Assembly (NCBI GenBank): GCA_021372555.1
Contig: JAJFUI010000338.1
Coordinates: forward strand, 1-33,008
Length of the DNA stretch: 33,008 nucleotides
From: Planctomycetaceae bacterium
Lineage (GTDB): Bacteria > Planctomycetota > Planctomycetia > Pirellulales > Thermoguttaceae
Direction of reading: 5' to 3'
Of the stretch, positions 32,985-33,008 are shown piece after piece. The position numbers were made by a program, and so were the translations under genes. The notes beneath the pieces were generated by a model. The model was given only the letters and a program-made list of their open reading frames with translations, was not told the DNA's origin and did not search any database. The first letter of the stretch is position 1, and each line of letters begins with the position of its first letter.

Positions 32985-33008
32985 ATGAGCGAGCAGCAGC
33001 CGGACAAA
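32985..33008 (+). CDS. First eight codons of an unidentified gene after pyrG
   Basis: ATGAGCGAGCAG opens a frame (MSEQQPDK) with GGAG eight bases upstream, 66 bases after the pyrG stop; it continues past the right edge. Eight residues are too few to identify it. Planctomycete DUF1844 proteins start similarly (MSE...), which is only a guess. Confidence 0.4.

Overview
The window looks like a stretch of chromosome from a Planctomycetota bacterium, probably Pirellulales-like. This is inferred from gene content, not from a marker gene. The pointers are high GC, many short secreted or lipid-anchored proteins of unknown function, a small membrane protein with the [13 protein letters not shown] N-terminus common in that phylum, a lone EF-hand lipoprotein, a DUF11 lipoprotein, a bacterial histone-deacetylase-like enzyme, and short palindromic repeats between genes. 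KDO synthesis (kdsB) implies a lipopolysaccharide-type outer membrane. I saw no rRNA, tRNA, CRISPR array, intact insertion sequence or prophage.

Layout. 1-2952: the 5' part of a VOC protein (minus strand), then a strong promoter with a long leader, then an overlapping pair encoding a KAS III-type condensing enzyme and a 3-hydroxyacyl-CoA dehydrogenase. 2953-3627: a small decayed islet with two inverted copies of a palindromic repeat, a possible transposase remnant, and an antitoxin-like gene overlapping a RelE/ParE-like toxin pseudogene. 3826-8140: folE, a 1036-residue FAD/iron-sulfur/CCG dehydrogenase, and a YkgJ-type cysteine-cluster protein. 8575-11413: a six-helix membrane protein facing a minus-strand group (EF-hand lipoprotein, 79-residue unknown, secreted TPR protein) separated by strong hairpins. 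11642-16833: an SDR, L-fucose isomerase with an aldo/keto reductase, a small RHH-like protein, and a fusion of an MGMT-like domain to endonuclease V. 16979-23200: a DUF11 lipoprotein, a stand-alone LigD-type 3'-phosphoesterase, then on the minus strand a membrane-anchored unknown, tyrS, ispD and a secreted helical-repeat protein. 23373-27361: a histone-deacetylase-family hydrolase converging on a four-gene minus-strand metal-uptake operon (RHH/cysteine regulator, ZnuA-, ZnuC- and ZnuB-like). 27500-33008: kdsB, a secreted glycoside-hydrolase-like protein, a small membrane protein on the opposite strand, pyrG, and the first codons of another gene.

Functionally this is mostly housekeeping (folE, tyrS, ispD, kdsB, pyrG) mixed with catabolic and envelope genes. 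The parts most worth attention are the metal operon, with its candidate co-transcribed regulator and a perfect palindrome at the likely promoter; the MGMT-EndoV fusion; the dying toxin-antitoxin locus inside a repeat-bounded islet; and a ZnuA whose last 80 residues are encoded by an intruding fold-back repeat. Several starts chosen here differ from the longest reading frame because a Shine-Dalgarno sequence, a signal peptide or a promoter decides them.
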